A stretch of DNA of 64,000 nucleotides from Symbiodinium natans (lineage: Eukaryota; Sar; Dinophyceae; Suessiales; Symbiodiniaceae), in assembly GCA_905221605.1 (NCBI GenBank), contig CAJNDS010002479.1, forward strand, positions 391,001-455,000, written 5' to 3'. The notes under the pieces were generated by a model. That model was not told the DNA's origin, ran no database searches, and was given only the letters and a program-made list of their open reading frames with translations. This document shows positions 32,354 through 44,187 of the stretch, one piece after another (the stretch's first letter is position 1; each line of letters starts with the position of its first letter). The translations under genes were made by a program, and so were the position numbers.

Positions 32354-32430
32354 GCCTTGGATGCAGAGGGACAGTCGCTGCTTGTCTGGGGCAGCAGGCT
32401 CAGCACCACGAAAGGCAGCCTAGGCTTGCC
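32354..32430 (+). CDS. Unassigned exon-like island
   Basis: Follows CTCCGAG and reads ALDAEGQSLLVWGSRL then STTKGS before TTAGGG repeats begin. GC-rich coding-like composition between TTTAGGG arrays at 32268-32322 and 32438-32485. Family not recognised. Confidence 0.4.
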
Positions 32431-32500
32431 TGTGTTAGGGTTTAGGGTTTAGGGTTTCGGGTTTAGGGTTTAGGGTTTAGGCCGGTTTAGGGAATAGGGT

Positions 32501-32785
32501 TTAGGGTTCAGGGTTGGGGTCTATCTTGGTATTTTCATGGTACCTTAATATGAGCCCTTGATTGGGGAACCCTGATATACCCTCTAAATACCCCGTAAAA
32601 CCCAAGGGCGCATACTGCGGAGCCATTTCAAGAAGGTAAGGGTCCTCATGAAGGGACCATGTAGCTTCCCTTACTTGGAGGTTCAGGGTACTTGTAACCC
32701 CAGCTAGAGCTGCACTTGCAAGCCCCCTAAGTCCTCTGAGTAGGTTAAGAGTAGACATATAGTTGGGGTCAGAAGTGCCTGTGGC
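32501..32785. other. Intron-like spacer with dispersed-element fragments
   Basis: GGTATTTTCATGGTACC near 32530 and TTACTTGGAGGTTCAGGGT near 32671 look like decayed family-A ends. GAAGGGACCATGTAGC resembles blocks at 28540 and 36245. No coding sequence seen. Confidence 0.4.
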
Positions 32786-32870
32786 CCTAAACCCTAAACC
32801 CTAAACCCTAAACCCTAAACCCTAAACCCTAAACCCTAAACCCTAAACCCTAAACCCTAAACCCTAAATC
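32786..32870. repeat. CCCTAAA array, 12 units
   Basis: Perfect heptamers, ending with TAAATCGGG. Confidence 0.97.
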
Positions 32871-33080
32871 GGGTCATCAGGCCCGTGTGACTCTACTCCC
32901 CCAGTTCCCCAAGCAGGGTTTAGAGGGTTGGTGTAAGAGGAAGCCAGGGTGCCCAGCTCCATCCGGGTTTAGGGTTTATGGTTTAGGGTTTAGGGTTTAG
33001 GATGTGGGGGGTTTAGGGTTGGGGACCTTGCAGGTCCGAAACCTGAAGCCCCTTGGGCTTTAGAATTTGGGACCCGGAAG

Positions 33081-33181
33081 GACGTCATTCAGGATTGTTC
33101 GGATTTGTCGTTGCTTTCCGCTCGTCCTTCCATCGAAGCGCTGTGGCATATGCAGATAATGAGAGGGGAGCCGGAGGGCAG
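33081..33181 (+). CDS. Unassigned exon-like island
   Basis: After CCGGAAG it reads DVIQDCSDLSLLSARPS, IEALWHMQIMRGEPEG, ending GGGCAG before GAGCCCTAAACC, a GA-type donor leading straight into telomeric repeats. A short possible partner (AEKLSVRSVKQ) lies at 33219-33252. Function unknown. Confidence 0.45.
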
Positions 33182-33425
33182 GAGCCCTAAACCCTAAACC
33201 CTAAACCCTGAAAATGCAGCGGAGAAGCTTTCAGTGCGCAGCGTGAAGCAGGGCTTAGGGTCTAGGATTTCGGGTTTTAGGGTTCAGGGTTGAGGGTTTG
33301 AGCCCGGATGCGCAAGAGGGTTGAGGGTTTCGGTTTCGGTGCGGGATAAGCGGGAATTCAGGTTTACGGTTTCAGCTTAGGGTTTAGGGTTTAGGGTTTA
33401 GGGTTTAGGGTTTAGGGTTCCTTAC

Positions 33426-33520
33426 ATGGCAGCGGAGAGGTTGCTGGACATTTCGCAGCCTTTTGGTCCAAGTACAGCAGCCAACCTTGCGCAGGATCCC
33501 CCTCCACTCCACCCCCCTTT
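33426..33520 (+). CDS. Unassigned exon-like island or alternative start
   Basis: ATG at about 33426 opens MAAERLLDISQPFG then PSTAANLAQDPPP. It lies between TTTAGGG (33376-33420) and a 22-unit CCCTAAA array. It could be a 5' exon of the isomerase-like gene, but no phase check is possible. Confidence 0.3.
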
Positions 33521-33571
33521 CCACATCTTGCGTCAGGAAACCCTACACCCTAACCCTAAACCCTAAACTCC

Positions 33572-33727
33572 AAACCCTAAACCCTAAACCCTAAACCCTA
33601 AACCCTAAACCCTAAACCCTAAACCCTAAACCCTAAACCCTAAACCCTAAACCCTAAACCCTAAACCCTAAACCCTAAACCCTAAACCCTAAACCCTAAA
33701 CCCTAAACCCTAAACCCTAAACCCTAA
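33572..33727. repeat. Longest uninterrupted CCCTAAA array (about 22 units)
   Basis: Perfect heptamers over roughly 155 bp, the longest in the window. Confidence 0.98.
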
Positions 33728-33931
33728 GCCCTAGACCGCCCAGCGTGGTACACCAGACCCTGCCACAAGAGTCGCGCGGCCTAGCAGCATCGGCTCTGAC
33801 TTTCTTGGGGCGCGATCGCCATGGAGCCTTTGGCTAGGGTTTAGGGTTTAGGGTTTAGGGTTTAGGGTTTAGGGTTTAGGGTTGAGGGTTCTGGGTTTAG
33901 GGTTGAGGGTTTGGCTTCCGATTCCGGCGAT

Positions 33932-34000
33932 ATGTTGGAAGTAGCTGCGCTTGGCGTGGTTTCGGCTTCCAAGAGGCACTCAAAGCAGTGCCACGTATAG
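33932..34000 (+). CDS. Small open reading frame or terminal exon fragment
   Basis: MLEVAALGVVSASKRHSK then QCHV and TAG. It is located between TTTAGGG arrays (33836-33893 and 34036). Weak support; may be chance. Confidence 0.2.
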   Translation: MLEVAALGVVSASKRHSKQCHV

Positions 34001-34466
34001 CTACAGTAAGAGGCTCTAGATTCGCTAGAAGGGGTTTAGGGTTTAGGGCTTAGGGGGGGGAGATTCCGCAAAATCGGGGTGCAGTGACAGTGCTGGACAA
34101 GGGAGCGGTACTTCCAGGTGAGGCGCCCGTTTTTCGGAGAGATGGCCTCACCCCGAGGGTACCCTAAAGTTCTTATTGTTTTTGTAGGCCTACATCCATT
34201 GCTGCAGAGCCCGAAGCAAGCCAAAACTAAACTAAGACACGCTTGAGGCTGTTGGGTTTTGGAGAATGCGGGCAAGTCTGGTAGGGAGCTCAAGGTAGGC
34301 CGAAGACTGAAATAAGTAAACCCTAAACCCGAAACCCGCCCAAACCCTCCCAGACCTGCCATGTTTAGGGTTCAGGGGTCTGGGTTTAGGGTTTAGGGTT
34401 TCCCAACATTCAAAGCCCTTTCCCAATGTTTCAATCTGAGGGGGTTCCGCGCTCATGTTGTAAGGG
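34001..34466. other. Intergenic or intronic spacer, no exon recognised
   Basis: Short TTTAGGG pieces near 34033 and 34362-34400. A - strand open frame (34362-34036) reads through heptamers and shows no motif. Confidence 0.4.
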
Positions 34467-34583
34467 TCTAGGACCCGGAGTAGGCCCGCATTTCCTTTTT
34501 TGAGGGTTGGGGGTCCCTTGTATAACCCCTTAGAACCAAAAAGTCCACCCCTTTTCTTCCTAGGTTCCTTCTGGGCCTAGGGC
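34467..34583. mobile_element. Family-C inverted-repeat element
   Basis: Left CTAGGACCCGGAGTAGGCCC and right TTCCTTCTGGGCCTAG are imperfect inverted repeats around CTTTTTTGAGGGTTGGGG and CCAAAAAGTCC. Other members are near 30453, 60310 and inside duplicon A. Confidence 0.7.
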
Positions 34584-34802
34584 TTCAGCATTCGGGAGTG
34601 ACAGTAGCAAGGCTCATTAAGAATCTTCCCCAGCCATGGTTTTCCTACAACATGCGCTGCTGAGACCCCAAGTTGAAGGAACCCTGTTTTTTTCTTTAGG
34701 GTTCAGGGTTTAGGGCAGTTTAGGGTTTAGGGTTTAGGGTTTAGGGTTTAGGGTTTAGGGTTTAGGGTTTAGACCCCAGGATTGGTAGCATGCACGCCTC
34801 AG

Positions 34803-34976
34803 GAGGACGTCCTCAGCGCCGAAGCCGTCGGTGACGCCGTGCGTGAGGCTGTGCGAAGCGTCGAGGTGATCGACGTGCACCTGGGATGTGACTTTCAGAT
34901 GAAACCCTAAACCCTAAACCCTAAGCCCTAAACCCTAAACCCTAAACCCTAAACCCTAAACCCTAAACCCTAAACC

Positions 34977-35008
<32 letters not shown>

Positions 35009-36539
35009 ACCCTAAACCCTAAACCCTAAACCCTAAACCCTAAACCCTAACCCCTAAACCCCTAAACCCTAAACCCTAAACCTTACTGACGCCAGCCACC
35101 CTCCCCCAAGCAACTTCAGCTTCCTTTTACCCAGGTATTCAGGCTTTGGGGGTTTAGGGTTTAGGGTTTAGGGTTAGGGTTTAGGGTTTAGGGTTTAGGG
35201 TTTAGGGTATAGGGTTTAGGGTTTAGGGTTTAGGGTTTAGGGTTTAGGGTAGGATTTTGGGTTTAGGGTTTAGGATTTGGGGTTTAGGGTTTGGGGTTTA
35301 GGATTGGTTCCTCAAACGAATCTTCTGTAGCAACCGACACGAGCCAGCGGAGGCACACGCACCTCCTGCCCTTCAGCTGCACCGAGGGTTTAGGGTTTAG
35401 GGTTTAGGGCTAAGGGCTTAGGGCTTCGGGTCCATGTCATTGTCTAAACCCGAAGCCAGCCCCGGACGAGTTGCTTGACAGTAGGAAATTGGGGCGCTTT
35501 TCTCTCATATTGGGTTTAGGAGCACTAAGCCGAAAACCCCAGTACCTAGTTTGGGAAGATACCCTTCCCTTGAACCCTAAACCCCAAACCCTAAACCCTG
35601 CACCCTAAACCCTAAGCCGCTTTGGAGGGGAAGGGCAGGTTCATTCGTTAGGGTTGAATGCATTTCCCTAAGATTTAGGGGTTAGGGTACCCGAAACCCC
35701 TAAACCCTAAGCCCTGAACCTCGTCATGATCGGCTCTGCGGTGGGTCGATTCAAGGTTCAGGGTTTTTGGTTGAGGGTTGAGGGTTTAGGGGTTTAGGGG
35801 TTTAGGGTTTAGGGTTTAGGGTTAGGGTTTAGGGTTTAGGGAGGTTTGAGGGTTTAGTTTAGGGTTTCGGCTTCGCCCTGCGGGCACTCTTAACCCTCCT
35901 ACTCCTGCCTTCACCGCAATGTCCTGCCCAGCCGGGAGCAGCAAAAGTCCCGGAAGTAAACCCTGTACCCAAACCTTACACCCTAGAAACCTCGAAGCGC
36001 CTTATCAGCCCTAAACCCTAAACCCTCAAAAAAAGTCCTGTTAAACCCTCAAGCCTGCAAACTGATAAACGCCCCAACAGCCCTGAACTCTGGGTAGTTA
36101 GGGTTTGGGTTTAAGTTCCATGAGCCCCATGCCCTTCATGTGGCCCCTTACCTCCTTTAAAGGGTTCTGAAGTAAGGGCCCTTTGGTTGTATAGGGCATA
36201 TACAGGGGCTAAACAAGGGGCCCCCCTTTTCAGGGCCCATACTAAGGGACCATGAAACTACCCCAAGATAGACCCTAAACCTAAGCCCTCTAAACCCTAA
36301 ACCCTAAACCCCAAGCCCTAAACCCCAAGCCCTAAACCCTAAACCCTAAACCCTGAACCCCAAGAGGCCACCATCCCATGGCAAGCTGATGCTCTGGGGC
36401 ATCGATGAGCTGTTGACCTACCATTACTTGGTGCGGCTTGGCACGCAGAAAAGGTCTATGAAACCCTCGAAATACCCCTCTCCCAAACCCTAAACCCAAA
36501 GCTCTAAACCCTAAACCCTAAACCCTAGGTTTTGCTACG

Positions 36540-36571
<32 letters not shown>

Positions 36572-36805
36572 ACGCGGAATCGAACGCCCATCTTGGGGTG
36601 GAGGGTTTTGAGGGCTTTTGGGGGGGTTGGGCCGAGCCGGCCCACGCTGGAGCCCGCAACCCCGAATAGGTTGATGGTGATCTCTATCCCTAAACCTTAG
36701 ACATCCTAAACCCGAAGCCCTAGGATTGGTTATTCGATTTTTGGAGACAGTAGCGAGAAAACCTTATACACCCTAAACCCTGAATCCGAAACCCCAGACC
36801 CCTGT

Positions 36806-36856
<51 letters not shown>

Positions 36857-37258
36857 ACTGCCCATGACCCCTCAGGCAGGGTTTAGGGATGCAGGGTTTA
36901 AGCCTAACCCTCGGGCTTGAGGTTTTGGGGTTTTGGGGGGGTTTTTAGGCTTGAGGACTTCAAGGTTCCTTGGTGTTCTCTATGGTTCTTAAAGGGTGTG
37001 TTCAGGGTTTATAGGTTAGTCACACTTCCCCCTTTTATTAAATACGACCCCCCCCCCGCCCCTAATTATAAAAACACTTTCTGGAAAAATCCTGCCGAAA
37101 CCGACCCTGCCTCTTCAAACCTATTCCGGATTAGGGGGTGGGTTCAGGGCTCCCAATACCCTCAAGCCAATCCTTGTCTGAGCCTTGCTGTGCTGCGTGA
37201 GCTGGTCTCTGTGTCTCTGTCTCAAACCCTAAACCCTAAACCCTAAACCCTAAACCTT

Positions 37259-37299
<41 letters not shown>

Positions 37300-40200
37300 G
37301 TGCCTAGACCCCAACCAACCCTTTAGACCCGAAACGTGACATTTGGATAAAGACATCCCCCTAATAGTAAAAACACATTTCGATTTTCTGTTGGGAGGGG
37401 GGGGGGGTTAATATTCGGGTGATGGGATTATAGGGTTTTGGGGTTTAGGGTTTGGGGTTTAGGGTGAGCATCAGCGCGCCTTTGCAGCTGAGGTCGGAGT
37501 ACTTCATGGTAGCGCCGGCAGAGGTGACTCACGAGTCCTTCTTCAAGCTCAGCAAGCAGGACGCCAAACCCTACAGCCCCCAAGCCTCAGAACCCCTGAA
37601 CCCCAAACCCCCTTGCTGTTGGGTTGTGTCTTGCCCGAGTGGTTCGCTCCGGCTAGAGAGAGAAGGAGCCGATGTGAGCAAGTGGCGTCGAGTCGAACTC
37701 GACATTCGGGAACTGCCAAACATACTTGGTTTGGGGCGAGGATCCTGGGACGTCCTTGCTGTTACATCTGTAGACATAGAGGTCCCTAAACCCTAAACCG
37801 TCAGAATAATTACTCATGTCATCCCCTTATGGTCCCTGTATAGTTATGTTAAAGTACACCCCGCCAAAAATCTATTCTAATCATTCAGGCCCCTATAGGC
37901 TAGGCATTTTTGGGGGTCGGAGTAGTGCCCCAACAGTGCCCTGAACTCTAAACAAGAACTGAACAACTCCAAAAACCCTAAACCCTAAACCCTGAACCCT
38001 AACCCTAAACCCTAAACCCTAAACCCTGAACCCCACAATCAGGGCCAAGCTGACCTGGTATGGAAGGGGCTCTTCCTCGAGCGGTCGCCGCGGCTCGGCC
38101 CAGCAACGTCTGCAAGGCTAGCCAACACTAAACATGGCCAGGGTTCAGGGTTCAGGGTTCAGGGTTTATAGGATTTAGGGTTTAGGGTTTAGGGCACTGT
38201 TAGGCATGGCCAGGGTTTAGGGTTTAGGGTTTCGGGTTGAAGGTTCATGGGTAGCTAGAATGAGTAGGGTTATACGCAAGGTGGGCGATGATACGACCTC
38301 AACTAAGGTACTTTATAACCCCACTTATGACTACCAATAAGCCAGCTGGATTGTCCAAAGCCCTAGGCCTTAAACCCGAAACAATAACCTAAACCCGAAA
38401 CCCTAAACCCCAAACCCAAAACCCTAAACCCCAAACCCTAAACCCCAAACCCCAAACCCTAAACCCTAAGCCCTGGACCGCTTGGGGGCGGAAGGCGTGG
38501 GATGGCAGTAGATATAGGCAGGGTTGTAACTACCTTAGTCAAGTTTTCAATATAGGCTACCTTACCTAAAACCCTACCGTTTAGCCTGTGAACCTTCAAG
38601 TAGTAGCGCCAAACCCTAAACCCTAAACCCTAAACCCTAAACCCTAAACCCTAAACCCTAAACCCTAAACCCTAAACCCTTAGACTCACTAGGGTCCCCT
38701 TCGTGGTCCTGGTTGCAACTCATCGGCCGCCCACTTCCGATACCCAAGGCTTCAAGGGTTTTGGGAGAGCTGGGTCCCTGGCACTACATTCGGCACCCTC
38801 TCATGTACGGGATACCCAGACAGGGTGTAGGGTTTAGGGTGTAGGGTTTAGGGTTTAGGGTTTAGGAGAACTGGGAGAGCTTACCGTGGAAGCTCCACCC
38901 CTGAGCCCTGCAGCTCAGGATTTCCGAAGCCTGCCAAGGTGTCATCACCACACTCCAGAGGAGCCTTGGCTTCGCATTCCTAGGGTTTTCTTAGGAAGAA
39001 TAGGGTTTAGGGTTGAGGGTCTAGGGTTTAGGGTTTAGGGCTTAGGGTTTAGGGTTTAGGATTTAGGGTTTTTAAGGGTTTGTAAGGGCTTCTAAGGGTT
39101 TAAAGGGCTGAGGAAGTGAAGGGAACATGGAACATGCAACAAAGCATTGGCAGCTCATTGGCATTCGAATGTTCATGTTTTATGACTGCTGTGGTTATTG
39201 TGTTTGGTGCTAGGGGGGGGTACCCCTAAGTGTTTACATCCGCAGCCCTGAAACTCTATGGACCCTATAAACCCTGTCTCCGAAAATTGTGTTGCAGCGC
39301 CTTTAGGCAGGGCTTCCCAGCTTCAGGGTTTAGGGCTTAGGGCCTAGGGCTTAGGGTTTTGGATTTTGGGTTCAGGGTTTAGGGCTGTTTGTTGTTTTTT
39401 GTTGCACCAGAATTTTTGCAACGTCATGCCAGGGCTGCAGCTTTCGGCAGCTCACGCTGCCCTCATGATGGTGCCGACACCAAAAAATCCTAGGAAAAAA
39501 ACCTGGTAAACCCAGAGAACTTTATAGAAACCCTATAAACCCCTATACACCACAAGGGCTTTATGGTGCTTTAGGGTTTGGTTCAGAGTTTAGACTTTGT
39601 TAGACCGTGAGTTAAGGGCTTAGGGTATTGTTGCAAGGGCAGGTGGTGAACAAGCATCCCGAATGTAAACGTTGGCTACATCGCCCCTAATCCCTAAACC
39701 CTAAACACTGACTGGCCCTGTATGGAACATGTTCGGATGCAGGGACTAGAATCATAGGGTCCATACGATTTCAGGTAAGAGCTTAAGGTACCCTAAACCC
39801 TACACCCTAAACCCTAAGCCCTACACCCTAAACCCTAAGCCCTAAACCCTAAACCCTAAACCCCAGCACTAAACCCTAAATCCTAAACCCCAAACCTCTC
39901 TGTAGAGGCTGGGCCTGGGCTCTCTTCTGGCGAAGCGGGACTTGCCGGCGATCCGGGAGTGGCCACCCGGCTGAGGGTCTAGGGTCTAGGGTCTAGGGTT
40001 TAGGGTTTAGGGTTTAGGGTTTAGGGTTCAGGGTTTAGGGTTTAGTGTTTAGGGTTTAGGGTTTAGGTTTCAGTGTTTGCTGTGAAATGGCGCAGAAGCT
40101 GTGGAGATTGGGATGCAGACTCGCTTCGACAGCTTCGAGAAATGCGCGGAGCAGCCATGGCCCGATAGTGGAGGGCCATCTAACACTTTATCCCACCCCA

Positions 40201-43200
40201 CGCCATCTCGGGCGGCAAAACCACTCAAACCGTAAATCTATCCCTTTTCGGGTTTAGGCCTAAACTCAAGTCAACGGCCCGCCTCCAAAGCCTTCTTCCA
40301 TTTCAGGGGGTCTATGGCATTTTGAGTGGGGTTTCAGGGTCCTGAGGAGAACCTGCTCCGGTACCGGGCCCATCGTGGGTGCTACCGAGCGGGAGGCGGG
40401 CAAGCGACCTGGGCGACCTGCGCAATAGAGGTCGAAGGCTTAAACGCCGCCCTGGCGGCCGAGGCCCTGAGTTTAGGGTTAGGCGTTAGGGTGACAAAGA
40501 GGTAGGATTTAGGGCTCTTGGCTTTTCAGCTCCCTCGCCCTTTCCGCATTTTCGTGGCTTTGGCCTTTTTCGCCCCGTTGTAGGCTAAGTTGACAAAATG
40601 CCAGGTCTGCCGTTCTGGGTCTTGGGCTTTGGCTAGGTAGGACCTTGGGATATGATATATCTCCCTTTATTGGGTTTAAGAGGATCATATTCAGAATGTT
40701 TTTCAGAGGGCTTTCAGGGCCATCCTCGTTGGGTTTCTAGAAGAGGGCTTGGGTAGGCTGGGGGCACGGCGGGATCCGAGATGTTTTTTCGTGTGTTTTG
40801 GCCAAGTAGTCTTGGAGCATGGGAGCTTGAATTTCTGAGTCTGCGGGAGATGGTGTTGGGGGTTGAAGGGTTTAGGGTTTGAGGGTTCAGGGCTTCAGAT
40901 GCACAAAAAGGGTAGGGTTTAGGGTTTAGGGCATCATGTTTAGAGTTCCGGTCGGTGCCCTTTTTCTCCCTGCCAAGCCCTCAACCCTGCAACCCTAAAG
41001 CCTAAGCCCTATACCCAAAACCCCAAACCCTAAACCCTAGGCCCTGTACCCAGAGCCCCACACCCTAAACCCCCTTTCCCAAGGTTTGCGGCCCAGAATC
41101 TGGAGCGCTGGCTGTTTTTGCAAGGTTGAAACCCCAAAACCATTAAAGCCCTAAGCCCTAAAACCCCTGGAGCCATTTTGGCTCAAGGTACAGACTGTGG
41201 GCCTCTTTTAAAGTATCTACGTGGTGGTGAGCTGAAGGCGATTGTGCGCATGGCACATCTCGTGCAAAACGGTATCTCACATTCCTGTGCAAATTGCGCC
41301 ACTTTGGACTTCGTTGTCTCTTGCTGTGATAATTAAACAAAAGGGTTGCCCAGAAGCTGCATGCTGTCCAACACAAGGCAGCACCGCCTTGCGCAGTTGC
41401 ACCGCGTCAGGGCCTCCTCAGGCCAATGTGGGGCTACACCTAAACCTTGCCGAGGCTTCTCTCGCCAGGATGGGCGACGAGGTGGACCTCTAGGAACAGA
41501 CTTGGACAGTGCGGACAGTGTTTTCTAAGCAGTTGCCAGAACCGGCGGTGGTATCCGAGACCCAAGCCGCGACCCATCGTCTCGCCTTATGTCTGGAATT
41601 CGACGTGGCAGACATACTTAGGGACTGAAGCGGAACATTTTTCGTTGAAGGTCCAGCGGCAGTTGTCACTTCAGCCTCTGGCGAGCCATGATTTCCTTGG
41701 ATACAGATTTGCAGAGCAACAGACCTGGAAGCTGTGGAAGCTGATTTTTCAAGAGTGGCCAGGTCATGAGGAGGAACTCTCAGTGTCAGCCCACGCCGCG
41801 ACCAGTCCCCTGCGTCTGGAACTCGACTGTGGACGGACATGCAGGCTTAAGCAAAACATATTTTTTGCGAGGTGCACCCACAGGCGTGCACACTCCCGGC
41901 CCAGGTGAGCTGGAATGCAATTGCGCCCACCTGTCCACAACAGCCGACTTGAAAAAAACATGAACGGAACAATTCGGCGAGGCTTTGGTTCCGCAACCGC
42001 CGGCACATCCCGCACTTGCCATGGACTTAGACGGTGGGGTTTTTTCGGACAAACAGACACAACCGGCATTAAAAGACGCGCAGCTTGCTCAGGCTCGTTT
42101 GCTCCTGAAAAGGAAGCTGCAGTCGCATCTGTGCACAGACTCGTGGCTCGGCTTCTCAGAACTACCCGTCCGAAATTCAGAAAACAGTAGTGCATCAGGT
42201 CGACAAGAAGCAAAGAAACGAGGATGCCAAGACCTGAACACCTGAGTGCATTGTTCGTTAAAAAAACAACAAACAAGTGCTCTTTCATTGACCCTCATCA
42301 GGAGCCAGAACAGCTTGCTGACTACAAGGTGGCCTTACGAAACACAAAGATGACACACAATAATCTCATATTTGTCAGGATCCAGGAAGAACGCGAGGCC
42401 ATGTGGGTAAGCGCTTTTTTTCTCTCTCCGAGAGTCTTGTTGGCCAACTTGCTTTTTCCCTCCGAGAGCCTTGTTTGCCAACTTGTTGAGGAAACGTCAA
42501 GGCTACTGGAACTTCCAGAACGTGTTCTCCAAAACACATGGTTTAAAACTGGACTTTGGTTGTATGTCGTTGCTTGTATGTTTATATAGACTCCCGCCCC
42601 TTTTTTGGATTTTTGCATGTCGTTGTGGTAAGGCTCCAAACCCTACGTGAGAAACCTCCTGGGCCTTGCCTCCTGCTTCAGGCCCAGCGCCGTTGCCTGA
42701 GCCGGAGAGGCTGGAGCTGCGTGACATCTTCGCGGGAGCACCGCCCGCGGCGCAGGCTGCGCCTGCCTTCAGGCCTTCCGAATTGAATGTCTGCCGCGCC
42801 AAGCCCAAGTTAAGTATCCGACGCGTCAGACCCGCAAATCCGGAGCCCAAAGAGAAGTCGTCATTGCGCGTGGGACCATGATTCAGGATGGCGCTCTCAG
42901 AGCTTGTGCTGCGCGGCTGCATTGTTATAAGCCGGAGTCTCTTGGGAGTTGCAGGCTCTTGAGTGCAACTGCTTCAGTGCGGATGTGCACAGGGGAAGCG
43001 CCAGTTCCCCTGCTTCAAAGCCTGCCACGGTTTACCTAGCGCTCGATGGGATTTGTGCACGCAGCGAAAGCTGCCTTCCCTACACGCTTTCGACTAGTCG
43101 CGCCATGAGGGCTTGAGCAGTTTAAAACCGCACGTATTCAGAGTCGAGCCTATACTCAGTTAATGAAAGAGAGGGAAGGAAAGTAAAGAGCAACACAGAA

Positions 43201-44113
43201 ATCATGACAGAAAGGCAGGCATATAGACACAGAACGAAAAAGAAACAAATGCATAGCATAAGACAGACACAACAAAAACACAGACGGAACAACATTCCCT
43301 CGCAACCATGACTATGAGTGATTTAAAACCCCATGCTGCGAGCATTGTGTTTGCAAATGGGGAGCCTGCCGCCCCCCCTTCCTCCCTTTCCCAACACCCC
43401 TGGCTCACCGAACAACCGGACATTTAATTACGCGCAAAGCAAAAGACGAGTTTTTGAAGCTTGCGCCGTCATGGCAACACTGACAGTAGGGCCAGGGCCA
43501 GACACCTACACTTTGAGTACACATGTATGGTCAGAAGTAAGTGCGTGCTCAAAATTACCTTCTCACTGGGAAAAGAGGCGACGTTCAATACCAAAAGAGG
43601 GGGGTTAGAGTGGGAGAATTGGGAGGCCCATACGCAAGCGCACTGATTGGTTTCGGGGAGAATGTCCACTGATGGAGCCCAAATGCTTTGAAGCAAGCTT
43701 GCACTACTGAAGAAAGAGCGGGGTAGAGGGCTTGGACAGCCCCCCCCCCCCTTCCCCCTTCAATCCCCAATGCCTATACTGATGATGTTTTGAAGCAAGC
43801 CTGCGCAGCTTTAGAAAACAATGCCCGCGTGATTGCGGTTGGAAAGGATGCGGGAATGCATTCATACGATTTCAACGGGCAGGTTTAGGAGCACGGGAAC
43901 TGACCATACCACTTGTTTCAATACTTGTTTCAGAACAGCCTGTTGGGGCGTCACATCAGCGCATCTGGCAAAAAATAAGTACCTTAAAGCCTTAACGCCC
44001 TAAAGCCTAAAGCCTAAAGCCCTAAGGGCCTCAGGCCCCAAGGCCCAAAAAGCGCAAGTGGGTTCCCCCACACAACCCCTCAAGAATTGGGGCTAAGGTA
44101 AAAATGCGGGGGG

Positions 44114-44187
<74 letters not shown>

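Larger units (their letters stand above)
41171..43976 (+). pseudogene. Candidate retroposed mRNA within an isomerase-gene intron
   Basis: This 2.8-kb block starts at the spliced-leader relic and has no telomeric heptamers, unlike the DNA on both sides. It ends near CAAAAAATAAG (43970-43980), a possible remnant of a poly-A tail. The + strand has broken open frames (41242-41493, 41447-41908, 42224-42589, 42666-42881). The last reads APLPEPERLELRDIFAGAP and has coding-like composition. Two similar segments with TCTGGAA(T/C)TCGAC lie about 230 bp apart (41590, 41817). I recognise no family. A plain stretch of repeat-poor intron is the alternative. Confidence 0.4.

Noticed and set aside
33572-33727. 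True chromosome end (telomere)
   Set aside because: Unique exons lie on both sides, arrays are short, and orientation alternates; these are interstitial repeats.
34036-34362. Open frames that translate heptamer arrays (for example GLGFRV-type peptides)
   Set aside because: TTTAGGG arrays stay open in some frames and create spurious open frames across the window; these were ignored unless flanked by non-repeat coding sequence.
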